Assembly: GCA_010093485.1 (NCBI GenBank)
Contig: MU001493.1
Span: forward strand, 2,902,937 to 2,966,936
DNA length: 64,000 bases
Direction: 5' to 3'
From: Karstenula rhodostoma CBS 690.94
Lineage: Eukaryota > Ascomycota > Dothideomycetes > Pleosporales > Didymosphaeriaceae
In this document: piece after piece, positions 34,374 through 45,454 of the stretch
Layout of the letters: every line of letters starts with the position of its first letter
Numbering within the stretch: the stretch's first letter is position 1
Translations under genes and position numbers: made by a program
Notes under the pieces: model-generated
Told to the model about the DNA's origin: nothing
The model's input: the letters and a program-made list of their open reading frames with translations, nothing else
Databases searched by the model: none

Positions 34374-37300
34374 ATGCCCCAACCACACGCGCATTCATGG
34401 CACCAGGCCCCTGACGTCGCGACGCTCTCGCCGGACTCGTACACTGCGCAGCGCCTGGTGAGACACTGCCTGCCACGTTGGAGCCATTGGCAGCCCACTG
34501 ACAGGCTTCGCAGCAACATGGCACCGCCGAGCATCTGCACCTCACCTCGCGGCGCTTCTTCATCGGGCCCATCCCAGTGCGCGACCCCGCCATGCTGCCC
34601 CCAATGCAAAGACACGCGCTGATGCACGCTCACAGGAGGGCTGGCTGAAGACGCACCGCCGCGACTGGTACAAGCACCACCTGCACATCAACTACTCGAA
34701 CCGCGCCGCCACCTTCTCGCCCATCGACCGCCGCGGCTCGCGCGACCGCCGCCTGGCCGGCCTCGAGGGGCCCAGCGCGTCGGCCCTGTTCCGGCACAGC
34801 TTCCCCCAGCCCGACGACGTCGACGCCGAAGATGGCGAGCAAGCCCCGGACGGAGAGCCCAACCGACAGGCGCTGCCCGCCCTGGAGGTACCCCGTGCCT
34901 CCACGCACACGGACAATGTGCAGTCGACCGACGAGGAAGAATTCGTCGATGCCGTCTCGGAGCCAGACGAGGACTTGCGCGTCTACACCCACCAAGAGGA
35001 GCCGGAGGACCAGTCCGGCCCGTCAACAGCGCGCCGCCAGAGCACAAAGTCCTTTGTGACCGCCTCGTCCAGGCCCCTTTCACCTTCGGACGACGAAGAC
35101 AACGAAGCCATTCCCTTTCCACGCCATGAGCAGCCACAGCCAAGTGGCTCACAAGTTCCTATCGCGACAGGAAGCAAGAGCCAGGGCAAAAGGCCACTGT
35201 CTATCGGGCTCGAACCCAACACCGGAGAGCCCTCGGTAGATGCTGTGTCCACAACATCTTTGCTGCGCAAGGCTGACAGTCAAAAGGAGTCATCCCCTGT
35301 CCCTGAGCCCGTATCGCCCGCCAAAGGCATTCTCGCAAAGGCAAAAAGGAAGTCGCACATGGGGTCGTCCGAGTCGACTGGATCACCCGCTGAGCGCGCC
35401 GGCGAGACGCTTTCCCGCAAAAAGTCCAACCTGCGGAATCTCGTCAAGTTTGACATCCCCGAAGATTCGAAGCGTGCGACGATCCACCTGAGGGCGAAAC
35501 AAGCCCAGATGACGGTCCAGCGGGCGTCGACGAAGCTGAGGAGGCGCAAGATCAAGGACGGCCTCGTTGTCAAGATGGAGCGCATGCTGGTGCGCGTTGA
35601 CTCGGCGGGAGTAGAGGTCCCCGATGACTTCGATGAGAATGCGAGCCAGAAGATCGACTCCAGGGTCAAGGACAAATGGCGGGAGTACATGATCGTCTGC
35701 CGGCACAGTGAATTGGAAAACGCAGATTTTGTACTGCAAATGTACAAGACTAGGGTAATTGTGTCCCTGATTCCATGCGGCTCAAAAGCTCATGAGACTA
35801 GGTTATTCCCGAGATTGAGGATCCAAATGCCAGCAAAAACGCCGCCTACGAGATACCACTTGGGCGCAGGATCACCAAGGTCAATCTCTACTCCTCGCTC
35901 GACAAGTCTGTCGTTGTGTGGATGCCTACCTCGCGAGGCACGCGCATCTTCATCATGCAGGCCCGGACCGCTTCCAATGCCGTCGAATGGTACACCTTCC
36001 TTCGCAATGTCATGGGCTGGCGGCGCGCGTCAGAACTCCAGATCAACATCCCGGATATGAGTGTCAGCTTGCGCATCTCCGATCCTTTCAGAAAGCTCGA
36101 AGAAACCCAGAGCAAAGCCCAGGAAGCCAATGACTCTGATAACGAAGAAGTCATCCTGAAGACGATGCAGGAAGAGCAAGCTGTCGCTCAATCGCTGGTT
36201 GTAAAGTGTCTTGATCAGCTCGAGGACTCGCCTGAGTGGGCCGACATACTCGATGCGTGGGCTAGAAACCAGCGGATAGGACTCGCCTGGAAGCGCTACG
36301 ACCGTCTCGAGTGGATACACGGAGCGAACGAGCGCAAGATGTACGGCACCATAGCCATGGCGAAATCGCACGAGCTAGAGCTTCGACCTAAGACACATTA
36401 CCCAACTACGGCGATAACCCGCAAAAAGCATAGAACGCTGACCGAGCCCGTCCCGGTGGAAGGGTTTCTTATCCGGCTCACCAGCCAGCGCGGACGAGCA
36501 AGGCGTTTAGGTCTAATGTACCACAAGCAGCTGTACTTCGCTACTCACGATCAATTTCTGGTCTTCTCGCGCCCGACCAACAGCACTCCGCCTCCCCCGC
36601 CTGAGATGCCTGCCGCGGAGGGCTTGGCAGTTCCGTCAGCTCGTACAATCAGAGAAAGAACCCCCGACACATGGGCTATCAACCCGTATCCTGTCAGAGA
36701 CGATCACATCGAATGGCTGTTGGATGGTCACTCAGGCACCCCAGAGTCCCGGAGACTTCATGACGAGGACGCCGCAGACGAGGCGCAACGCAAGTTGCAG
36801 AATCTGTTCCATTGCGACGGGTACATAGACCTCGCCAATGTCGCCAAAGTACGCAAAGCACAGCTTGGAGCAACACCGGTCGATGAGACCCTTGACACTG
36901 GCTCGGACGTCGATTTCGACGAGGACGTGGAGGATGACTCTACGAGGGATGATGGAGTCACAAGTGAGGTCGATATAGCGCGGACATTCGAGCTCATCAT
37001 GCGAAATGGCTTGATCATCCGCTTGCAGGCCGCAGACATAGCCCGCCGTAAGGAGTGGGTCAAGCACCTCCGCGCGCTCGCCAAATATTGGAAATTCCGC
37101 ACTGCAGCTGACATCGCGCTCTACAAGTCCACGCGCAGTCGCAACCTCAGCGCGCTCAACATCGACGAAGAAGCCGAAGCGTACGTTGGGCAGTTCGCTA
37201 AGAAATGGGAGGTCACGCAGTCGTTTGCGTCGCCGCTCCTCTACAACATGTGCGGCATCGCGGACTGCCGCGCGATCCACATGAGCGGCACGCTCTACCG

Positions 37301-37880
37301 CAAGCCGCGCATCCACGCGCCGTTTACGCGCTGCAGCGTGCTCCTCGCCGCAGGCACGCTGCTCATGTTCCAGGACGTGCTGCGCAGCAGCACGGGCAAG
37401 GAGCTCGCGCACATCCACCACGAGCGCATGGCCAACCTCGACCTGCGCGACTGCTACGTCTACAGCGGGCTGCTTACCGAGTCTGACCTCCTCTACCAGA
37501 ACCAGACCTTCGACTCCAACAAGCCCGGCCACCACGCACTGCCCCGCATATACCTCGAGGACGGGTGGACGTCAACGGACGAGGACGTCATGACGACGTT
37601 TGTGGTGTGGCACGGCAAGAGCAAGAGCTGGTTCCGGGCGGAGGAGGGCGCGGGCGAGGGCGAGCAGGAGCGCGACCAGGGGCGGCGGACCAAGTTGAAG
37701 CGCGTGGCGAAGCTGGGGAGTAAAGGGCGCAGTGTCGTGTTTCGGGCGAGAAGTCGGGCGGAGAGGGATCACTGGGTGCTTGCGATTCAGAATGCGATTG
37801 AGAAGGTGCAGGGGAATCGTAATGAAGATTTTCGGATTCAGGAGAGTGTGGAGAAGAGGGAGGCTGCGGGGTCTTCGTAG
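34374..37880 (+). CDS. Spo71/Mug56-like multi-PH-domain protein
   Basis: A large lipid-binding protein resembling the Spo71/Mug56 family, known in yeasts for prospore-membrane growth together with Vps13. Exons are 34374-34457, 34505-34576, 34636-35754 and 35802-37880, giving 1117 residues. The two tiny first exons join as LSPDSYTAQRL-ASQQHGTAEHLHL, ending SRRFFIGPIP-EGWLKTHRRDWYKHHL, a sensible opening of a membrane-binding domain. Residues from about 100 to 260 are acidic and disordered. The central block RRRKIKDGLVVKMERMLVRV through EYMIVCRHSELENADFVLQMYK (about 310-420) joins VIPEIEDPN across the last intron. Further PH-like folds lie at about 646-830 (GFLIRLTSQRGRARRLGLMYHKQLYFAT) and about 920-1100, the latter ending SRAERDHWVLAIQNAIEKV. 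No membrane segments. Family assignment by pattern; structure well supported by four in-frame junctions. Confidence 0.82.
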
Positions 37881-38707
37881 GGTGAAGGACAGGAAAAACA
37901 AAGGCGGATGGGGATGGGGTTTGAGCATCTTAGCGTAAGGCGTGGGGATTTGGGATAGGTTTTAATTACGCATATTTAATCATACGCTGGTTTTGTTTTC
38001 TTTACTGGGAACGGTGGTGCATACATGGCGAAGAGGGTGCAGGGCGTCTTAGGCGTGAGGTATGCGCGCACGGTGGGATCTTTGGAGGGGTGGAGGTGGA
38101 GGTGGAGGTGGTGTGGTGTGGTGGGGGAGTGATGTGATGTTGAGCTGAGCGATGCTCTCCCGTTGTGAGAGATGGGCTGTGATCGACAATGGGCACTCCT
38201 ATAATCGTATTTCTTGACCATTGGAACAGCACCTCTACCCCTCCCCGTGATTTTCTGATTGTTAACACGGACTACGAAGTGGAGTCCTGTAAAGTGGTCT
38301 ATTAAGATGAAAATACGGATTATAACTAACCCCTCCCTATAAACTAATAGCGTAGTTATCTAATAGTATCTATCCACTCCTATCTACGCAGCCGCCCTCT
38401 TCTTCTAACTATATACACAGGGCGCTCTCCTACAGACTAAAAGGGAAGACTAGTAAATGGTATACATGCATGTCACAGGTGACAGAACTACCCACACACA
38501 ACCCACGAAAAAGATTGAGTGAGTGTATAGGAATATTATATTCTATGCTGTATGACTTTTATATACTACTATAGGTATACGAGACGTACATTATCAATTA
38601 TAATACATACTCAGAAGGTAAAAACAAAGTCAACTCCTTCTATCTAACAAAAGTCGAGATAAAAGCCTAAAAGCTAATCGATTTCATCTGATAATCGATG
38701 AGACGAA
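37881..38707. other. Intergenic region with transposon remnant
   Basis: A GGAGGTG-type purine-rich repeat lies near 38087-38110. From 38248 on, a dispersed-repeat copy and about 400 bases of TpA-rich, RIP-like sequence lead up to the tRNA gene. No gene is seen. Confidence 0.55.
38248..38325. repeat. Dispersed repeat, copy C (degenerate)
   Basis: It starts TGATTTTCTGATTGTTAACAC and matches copies A and B over about 78 bases, with several CpA-to-TpA or CpG-to-TpG differences (for example GTTAACACGGACTACGAAGTGG against GTTGACACGAACCACGAAGTGG in copy A, given here in part). It continues into TpA-rich DNA to about 38460, so it may be the end of a longer element damaged by RIP. Confidence 0.6.
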
Positions 38708-38798
38708 AGCCCTACGCAGGACTCGAACCTGCAACCTTGGCCTGACGCGTTTTGCAACGCTGTAGGAGGGCCACGCGCTACCATTGCGCCAGCAGGGC
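38708..38798 (-). tRNA. tRNA-Arg (anticodon CCU) with 19-nt intron
   Basis: A complete cloverleaf on the minus strand. The 7-bp acceptor stem pairs GCCCTGC with GTAGGGC (one G-U), followed by U8 G9. The D stem is GCGC/GCGC with an AATGGTA loop, and the anticodon stem is TGGCC/GGCCA. The loop is CT-CCT-A...A, with the 19-nt intron (38744-38762) in the canonical position between bases 37 and 38. The T arm is GCAGG-TTCGAGT-CCTGC and the discriminator base is T. The anticodon at 38764-38766 reads AGG. A and B boxes are present. TTTT runs occur about 35 bases downstream. The DNA just beyond is a RIP-like transposon remnant. Confidence 0.93.
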
Positions 38799-39579
38799 TT
38801 CTCTGATGTGATTGTTACACATTTGATTAAGAAAATTAGAAATTCAAAATATATATGCAGGGATTTCGGGGAGTGTGAGGCTGGAAAGTATAGTTGTTGG
38901 GTAAGGAAGTGTTTGCAGAAGATTTTGTGGGGTCACGAAAATCTCGGTTTGTGGCCGGCAGCTAAGAGTGGGGAGTGGACTTGGTGGGGTGCTAACGTAG
39001 GGGAACGCTGACACCTCAACATGTATCAAAGTAAAATAGCGGATATGGGCGTATGAGGGTTACACTAACAATAGCGAGAATAAGTCTGAAATGGCACTTT
39101 TTTTTGAAAAGAGGGTTGTACTATTTATATGTTGTATTGTAGAGATTCACTATAAGGTAGGGTGACTCAATGAAGTAGGGGGGACAAAAAGGCGCGTTGT
39201 GCTTTGCCAATGCACGTGTACTATTTATTGATCTTAAAAAGCGACAGCGTAACCTTTATATGCCTATATCTACGGCATCAAGGAGTAAATTAGGCTTCTT
39301 TGTTTCATGCACCCGTTGGTACGTCAGGTGAGCATTCCAGGTTGCGCGAGGAAGAATTCCACATTATAAGTAGGATTGAAGGGTTGAATTTACAGTTGCA
39401 GAAAGCCTCCGGATCATGTGCTGAGAGTGCTTTCGCAGGGAAGAATACAACTCACATCACTCGGATGCAATGCTGGCTGCTAAAGTGCGACTCCAGCAAA
39501 GTGCGACTCAAAGCTTGAGAGAACATGTCGCACCGCAAAATTCATACTATCCACGCAAATGCAGCAACTAAAGTTATGG
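38799..39579. other. Intergenic region, slightly AT-rich
   Basis: I see no gene. An A/T-rich segment of about 200 bases follows at about 39050-39290, including a poly-T run at 39099. Confidence 0.5.
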
Positions 39580-40682
39580 CTAGCCCGATCGCCTCTGAAC
39601 CCGCGAAGGCCGAGATATAGTGGACGCCGTGGACCTCTTTGGCCTCATACGGGCCGGCATCTGTCTTGCTGTCACCGGACGCGGCATATCGCTCACTGAA
39701 CCTGTGCGACTGCTCGGCAGCTCAACCTTCTCATAGGTCATCGCCACGTACAGTATGCGCACAACTGCCACCAATCCAATCGCAAACGGGATCGTTTGGC
39801 TCGCACCAGACAGCGACCCAACGCCCGCAATCTCGTTCCACGATATCGTCAGCTCCGTAGCGACCGTGACAGCAAGCGCAATCACAATCCTGATCCAGAT
39901 GTCCAGGTGCTGCAGAAACTCGATGTGCGTCCGTTTCGGTCTGCGTCCTTGGGCGCCGGGATCCGGGAAACCGACCACGGCGCGGAGTTTCAAGAGCAGG
40001 ATGTAGAGACAGACGAGCCCGAGCCAGAAGTACATGAGCGCGTGGAGGACGACCGAGGCTTTGCTGTTGAGGCGCACCTCGCCGAAGACGAAGCCGTATT
40101 GCTGGCAGCTGCGGTGGTCCAGGTCCGGCACGCGCTCGAACCAGAACCAGTACTGGAAGACTAGCACGCCTATGAGCAGGGTGAAGCTCAGGTTTGCTGA
40201 CGTTGCGCCGAGGTTCACGCGTGGGTAGCGTGTGGGGTCCTGTGAAGACGCGATTCGGAGGTTAGGAGCTAGACGAAGACAATTCATGGAGAAATGCCGT
40301 GTGGTTGGCATGTGAGACGATTGGACATGTCTGCTCGTAGGAATGTTATATCTAAGAACCACAAACCACTTACCCAGTAGGGATCGCACGCCGTCAACAA
40401 CCGCCACACGTATATCGGTACCAGAGCCAAATACGCGCCGAACATAAGCAACAGCACGATGTACGTCTCGACAGGCTCGAGACTCTCAACGCGGGTCAGT
40501 GTTTGGATAACGAGCGCGAGAAACGTCGCCGCGACAAAGACATCCGTCGAAAATGTCAATGTCTTTATTTCTGAGGGTGCCAGCCACCGCGCCAATATCG
40601 CGCCGTACCACAGGAAATAGTACCCCAGTCGGATGCCCAGCCCGTACATGTCGCTTTTCCCCTCGATCTTGCACACGGCCAT
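39580..40682 (-). CDS. Multi-spanning membrane protein of unknown function
   Basis: I recognise a fungal-specific hydrophobic protein type but no named function. Exons are 40682-40374 and 40239-39580 (intron 134 nt), giving 322 residues. It opens with a short extracellular or luminal part ending CKIEGKSDMYGLGIRLG. Hydrophobic segments follow at about 18-36 (GYYFLWYGAILARWL), 47-65 (DVFVAATFLALVIQT), 77-98 (YIVLLLMFGAYLALVPIYVW), about 117-135, about 170-190 (LHALMYFWLGLVCLYILLL), about 220-238 and about 255-272. The C-terminal 45 residues are Arg/Ser/Pro-rich and polar. The loop DLDHRSCQQYGFVFG has one cysteine that could pair with C100. The start at 40682 is the first ATG; an upstream TTG in the same frame is unlikely to initiate. 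Confidence 0.72.
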
Positions 40683-41445
40683 TGTGATGGGGTTGGTGAT
40701 GTTCAAGAACGCGTGCAACGTCCGCCTTGCCCTCGTATGGGAAGAGGTGGGAGGCGGGGCATATTTGAGGTGGCGAACTGAACTGGGCGAGCGCTGTGCT
40801 GCGTTTTACAGTGCGTGCAGAATGCAGATGCAGCGACGACGACGTGCGGGGAGCAGGGATGGTGATTGGGGGCTACGTGGTGGACGGGCGGAGGGTGGAG
40901 GGCCAAAGATGACGGAAGGGGTTAGGTTGTGTTGCCTCGACTGGGGTTCGCGACAGATTCCTGCGCTTACTGTTCTGCGATTCTGAACACTCATCTCTGG
41001 CTCACTGACGTGTCACCGGCTCCTGGATGACGGGATAGCTGAGATGGGGGGCTCAAACGCAGGCCTCATAAATACATGCTGACAGCTGGAAGTCCGAATG
41101 TTTGCTCTCCGCCAACATCTGGATGGTTTTCTCGCTCAGCCACACGAGGTACTTTAGAAACGCAGATAGTATGGGTATATCTTGCACTGCTTTGGCAGGC
41201 TCACCTTATCTCTGTACTATCCATGCTGTCCAGGTTGCAAGATGTAGAACGCACCGAGCAATCTATCATCTTGAATGCCAACTGCTTTTGCGCTGCGGTT
41301 GTAGTACAGTTGAATGTTCCTTCTCGTGGCGCAGTCAATACTTCTGTTTGACCAGACAACTGGCCGCATGCGATACGTCACCAGTGGAATATAATCGTAT
41401 GGTTATGGCAGCACACAGTAAGACAGACTGCAAGTCTACATCACC
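40683..41445. other. Intergenic region between divergent genes
   Basis: The upstream regions of the membrane protein gene (minus) and the small charged ORF (plus). I see no other gene. Confidence 0.5.
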
Positions 41446-41700
41446 ATGTACGGCTACCACCAAGCGAAGAGGAGAGCGCAGCGCGAGAACTATGATGATG
41501 ACTACAACCACGGACCCCATCTTGGTCGACGAGGAAACCATAACGGAAACCAACATGGACGTGAACGCGAAAAGCACCGGGGCTACATAGAATCTCGCGA
41601 CCGACCAAACGACATCGAAGATGCGACCCGCGCCCATGTGAAGGCGAGCAAAGAATGCGACGATGCAAAGGCAAAATACCAAGAATACAGGCGGAAGTAA
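41446..41700 (+). CDS. Small charged ORF, probably interrupted or spliced
   Basis: An 84-residue frame starting at an ATG in a TCACC context. The N-terminal half is rich in Asn/His/Gly/Arg/Asp (RRGNHNGNQHGRERE). The C-terminal half looks like a coiled coil (ATRAHVKASKECDDAKAKYQEYRRK). The frame ends in TAA at 41698-41700, but 24 further codons in the same frame keep the heptad character (EEARKKLDEATTRLNATKRG) before another TAA at 41773-41775. Either a CAA codon has mutated to TAA, or the GTAAGA at 41697 is a splice donor. I do not recognise a family. Whether it is a functional gene is uncertain. Confidence 0.35.
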   Translation: MYGYHQAKRRAQRENYDDDYNHGPHLGRRGNHNGNQHGREREKHRGYIESRDRPNDIEDATRAHVKASKECDDAKAKYQEYRRK

Positions 41701-42036
41701 GAGGAAGCGAGGAAGAAGTTGGATGAGGCGACAACACGGCTCAATGCTACGAAACGGGGTGCGACGGCTTGGTAACATTGCTAAGAGATAGCGATGGCTA
41801 TGTTTTGCTGAAAGTAACTTCCGAGCTGATTTTGAACCATGTCTCGGTTGTAACAGTCTTATAAATTCTTCCGACGAATACCATGTCAAATTTCATACTT
41901 CGCGCGCTCGGGCAAGCCGCGGGACGAATACCATGTATGAACGGGATATAATGTACATAAGCAAAATGAACCAGAACACTACACACACAACACCACTGTA
42001 GCCAGGCGGCCCCACGTCTCACTCTACCTACCCAGA
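41701..42036. other. Tail of the small ORF and intergenic DNA
   Basis: The first 75 bases continue the coiled-coil frame of the small ORF after its TAA. The rest shows no gene and contains the 3' tail of the Rossmann-fold gene. Confidence 0.45.
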
Positions 42037-42926
42037 TCAATACGTCAGACTAACACACCTCCCCTCCCACCCACCTGCTTCCACCACATTCTTAAACATC
42101 CACGCACCTACATCAGTCCGCCCAACCGTCCACCCAATAGCCGGTCCGACCTCCTTCTCCTTCTCCACCTTCACTTTCCCCCCCTGCACACCCCACTCCC
42201 ATCCACTCCTGACCTTCTCCACGCCCTTGACCCCATCCACCAACGCCGTCGGCCTCACAATGACAAAGTCCCTAACATGCTCACCCCCATCGCTCAGCAC
42301 AACCTCCTCCATGCCGCGCTTGTCCGCATGCAGTTGTGCCGCTAGGAGCTTGTACAATGGGTAGTACAGCCACGGGATGTCTCTCGCCTTGCCGTTGACG
42401 CCGGTAGAGCTCAAGGCGATGAGGAGTGGTTTGCGTCCCGACGCGGTGGCGATGTCGAGAGCTGAGAGCGCGGAGAATATGGCGCGCATGCCTGATGTGC
42501 AGAGGGTGGGGTCCGGTAGGACGAAGGGGGTGGTGAGGGAGAGTTGGAAGGTGGGGTATGCGCCGATGGAAGAGTAGATTATGTCGACCACGTGTAAGCT
42601 GTTTGTAGGAGAGATGAGGGCCTGGGCTACGTCGGACGGGTTCTTTGCGTCGCCTTGGATGATGGTGAGATTGGCTTCTATCAATGAGGCTGGGATGGCG
42701 TGGTCGGTCGTGAGGCTGGTGATGAGTTTTGAAGAGGTGCGGGCTACTGTTGGGTGTCAATTGACTGGGTGATGGCTTGATGATTTGATGGATGAGGAGG
42801 AGTTGGATAGGACGTAGACGTACAAGCTGTGCAATGGTAGCCTGAGCGGAGGGCACAGGCGAGGGAGCTACCTGCGCATCCACCAGTTGCGCCGAAAAAG
42901 GCGATGGTTTGTTTTGAAGCCAACAT
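42037..42926 (-). CDS. NAD(P)-binding Rossmann-fold protein (NmrA/atypical SDR type)
   Basis: Exons are 42926-42824 and 42746-42037 (intron 77 nt), giving 270 residues. The N-terminus TIAFFGATGGCAGSSLACAL (residues 7-26) is the beta-alpha-beta nucleotide-binding motif with a GxxGxxxG pattern. The spliced junction reads CTALARTSSKLITSL, with an Arg after strand 2, which usually favours NADP(H). ANLTIIQGDAKNPSDVAQAL is the D-x-x-D strand-3 region, and VDIIYSSIGAYPTF and LIALSSTGVNG follow. No YxxxK catalytic pair is clear (WLYYPLYKLLAA could supply one). Such proteins act as redox sensors or isoflavone-reductase-like enzymes; the substrate cannot be predicted. It has no metabolic partner nearby. 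Confidence 0.8.
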
Positions 42927-44833
42927 ATCAAGATTGGGTTGTATTGGCAAGTATATCGCTTTGGGGGTTATGGAAAGTCTTCAGGTCGGATCGTCGGAGA
43001 GAGAAGTCTAAAAGCTCGAGGTATCGCTATTGTTGATAGACTGCAACGGCGGTCTCATCCTCCTCTTATATCCCATCAACTTCTTTCTAATCCACTATCG
43101 ATTCGTTCGAATCCAGGGCAGGTTTCATCACAGATCAAGGCCCGCAACGGCCCGGACTTCTTCCCACGAAAACGCATCCAATAATAGCAGCGCATGTCAA
43201 CGTATAGTCTAATACAGGAACTCCATACTACGCGACCCTTCGCTGTCTAGTCCATTCTTGTCGAAATATCGTTCAGTGTGTCGTGGATGTGTTGGGTTTG
43301 CCAGGCGCGGGACATTAGTGGTCGCGCTAACGTACACGGCGCTAGCTTGTCTCGTACCAGACGCCGCTGGGTCAACAACGCTAAGGACAGGGCTCAGTCC
43401 GGCTATAGTATCACGATGAACGTGTGTGGCAAAACCTCCCCCATTGAAATCTCTCCCCACGCGAAAACCGGACGATACGAGATCTTCCTACACTGCCCTT
43501 GACATACGTACTCGCAGACCCCGAATATCGCTTGACTCACACCTACACTCGCAGCAGTCGAATACTCCTGGCTTACAACGATGCTGCCTCTTAGACTCTT
43601 GGATTGTATCCTGATTTGAGATTTGAAGAGCCCGAAAGCTCTCGCAAGAGGTCCTCTTAAGTTAGTGATGATGATGGTACTCGCGTACCTTGTTGAAATC
43701 GAGGACCCAGTGATGTTCCGATAATTACAGCTTGCTCGACAGATCGCCGACTTCGCATTTTTGTGGTTTGGACGAATCGCACATCGGATTTTTTAACAAG
43801 GGAACGGACTTTTTTGCTCCAGGACAATCCTCGAGAAGAAACCTACGTACTGTAGTCATGCGGTCTTAGAAAGTTGAACTTCTACTCGGCATGTCTTATC
43901 GGGCCATTCCTGAAGCCATCATTGGGATCACCAAGTCGCATTCCCGCACTGAACAACATTGCAGCTTCTCGATCCAGACCCTAGGCTCTCTTAGAAACAA
44001 CACGTTTCTTCGAAGCTTTTGATACTTTGGTACTCCTTTATGTCGTTCGGTATTTTATGCCCCACATTAACAAAGAGTACGGTACCTGGGTAGTGGTAGC
44101 GAATACTTCGGTCATTTGGGGATAAGTAGGTCGTGTGAGGCTAGGGCGTCCATTCACCGCAAACATCGCCCTTGAGTGCCTAGCTCGCCGTGAGCGGAAC
44201 GTCAAAGACTGTTGACATTCACGCGACCAACCACGTGAATTAGTCAGCAACAAGCCCTTCCTTCAAGCGTATCTAGAAAACCGCGGTTGTGGAACGCACG
44301 TGTAGCATCCCGCCTACGTGGGATGTCGACCGCACGCCCGTAGCCAACACTCTCGGCATCGAAGATCGCCTCAATACCTACAACAAAGCCATAAAGCATA
44401 AACACGACAACCGAAAACGTTTTCGAAGAATTTAACCAGGAGACATTACCTTTGAACACATGCTTTCCAGCTACTCGAGCAGAGTAGGGCATCCAATCGA
44501 TTGATTTTTCTTATGAGCTCTTCAGATCAAACCTTCCATTTGATGTTTATTGAAGGCTTTTATTAGCTCAAATAGCGCAATCCTAGGCAGCCGGATTTGG
44601 AGAAAAGTTGAGAAGTATGTAGTACGAAACAGTGTCGGGGTGGCCGTGGAGAGACATTCGGCACGTCTAGGTCCGTGAGGCTGAACGCCGGATCTCTCGC
44701 TGGAAGATGGGGATGAGTATTTAAGAGGGAAAACCCTGCTTTTGGAATAACATACCAGCAGCTTCCACAAGAGCCGGAACCTGGGCCTTATCCAACCCTC
44801 TTCCTCGAAGTCTTCTCTGCACGCGACGTCAAA
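42927..44833. other. Intergenic region with one weak small ORF
   Basis: About 1.9 kb without a convincing gene apart from the doubtful two-exon frame at 44244-44492. Base composition is ordinary. Several short frames lack domains. Confidence 0.45.
44244..44492 (-). CDS. Possible small two-exon gene, function unknown
   Basis: ATG at 44492; exon 44492-44450, a 72-nt GTAATG...TTGTAG intron, then 44377-44244, giving 58 residues (MPYSARVAGKHVFK joined to GIEAIFDAESVGYGR). The splice keeps frame, but there is no recognisable domain and the protein is short. It may be a remnant of a larger gene or chance. Confidence 0.25.
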   Translation of the reverse strand: MPYSARVAGKHVFKGNVSWLNSSKTFSVVVFMLYGFVVGIEAIFDAESVGYGRAVDIPRRRDATRAFHNRGFLDTLEGRACC

Positions 44834-45112
44834 ATGAAGCTAAACAGCATCATCGCTACTTTCGCCCAGGCCATTCTCGTGTCCGCCAGCCAGAGCAGCA
44901 AGGACCCGAAGCCTCCGCGCACTCCGACGTATACACCCTACACGTATACAACTTCGCTGTGTACGCCTACTGCAACGCAGCCTTACACCTTCACCAATAC
45001 ATGGTACGAGACGAGCATCGCATACACGCCGCATACATCCACATGGACCTGGGTAAGCGAATTGTACGAATGCAGTACGGGATTGGCGACCACGTCGATC
45101 CTGGTCTCGTAG
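44834..45112 (+). CDS. Small secreted protein candidate
   Basis: A 92-residue frame with a plausible signal peptide (MKLNSIIATFAQAILVSASQS). The mature part is unusually rich in Thr, Tyr, Pro and Ser (PTYTPYTYTTSLCTPTATQP, WYETSIAYTPHTSTWTW), with two cysteines. Start context is GTCAAAATG. I do not recognise a family. Small secreted Thr/Tyr-rich proteins of fungi include cell-wall and effector-like proteins. A GTAAGC donor at 45054 and TAG at 45110-45112 would allow a 59-nt intron that truncates the end slightly, so the C-terminus is uncertain. It stands alone, between gene-poor DNA and the unrecognised 869-residue gene. Confidence 0.5.
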   Translation: MKLNSIIATFAQAILVSASQSSKDPKPPRTPTYTPYTYTTSLCTPTATQPYTFTNTWYETSIAYTPHTSTWTWVSELYECSTGLATTSILVS

Positions 45113-45454
45113 GGGTGAGGTGGTCTGGGGTGGTTCGCAATAAGTATCCCTAATGGAATAGGTTAACTGTATCGATGAGTGTTATGGGTGGATGAGAAAC
45201 ACAGTTCGAGATAGCGGAGTAGTAAAGGGTCATGAGATAGAACAGTGAATGGAGATCCAACTTCCAATACTACGTAAATTGAGCATCGCAAGTCCAATTC
45301 AGATTTCCCACCGTTACCTTCCAATGTGGGAACACCAAGCACATACGTATCCGACACCAAACCAATTAGACTTAGGCAATTGATGGGTTATTCAAATCAC
45401 AGTCGCAAAGCAGACGTTCCCACTAGTACCGACGCCTCTGACGCCATAGTTCCT
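45113..45454. other. Short intergenic region
   Basis: The 3' tails of the small secreted protein gene and of the convergent 869-residue gene. Nothing else seen. Confidence 0.5.
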
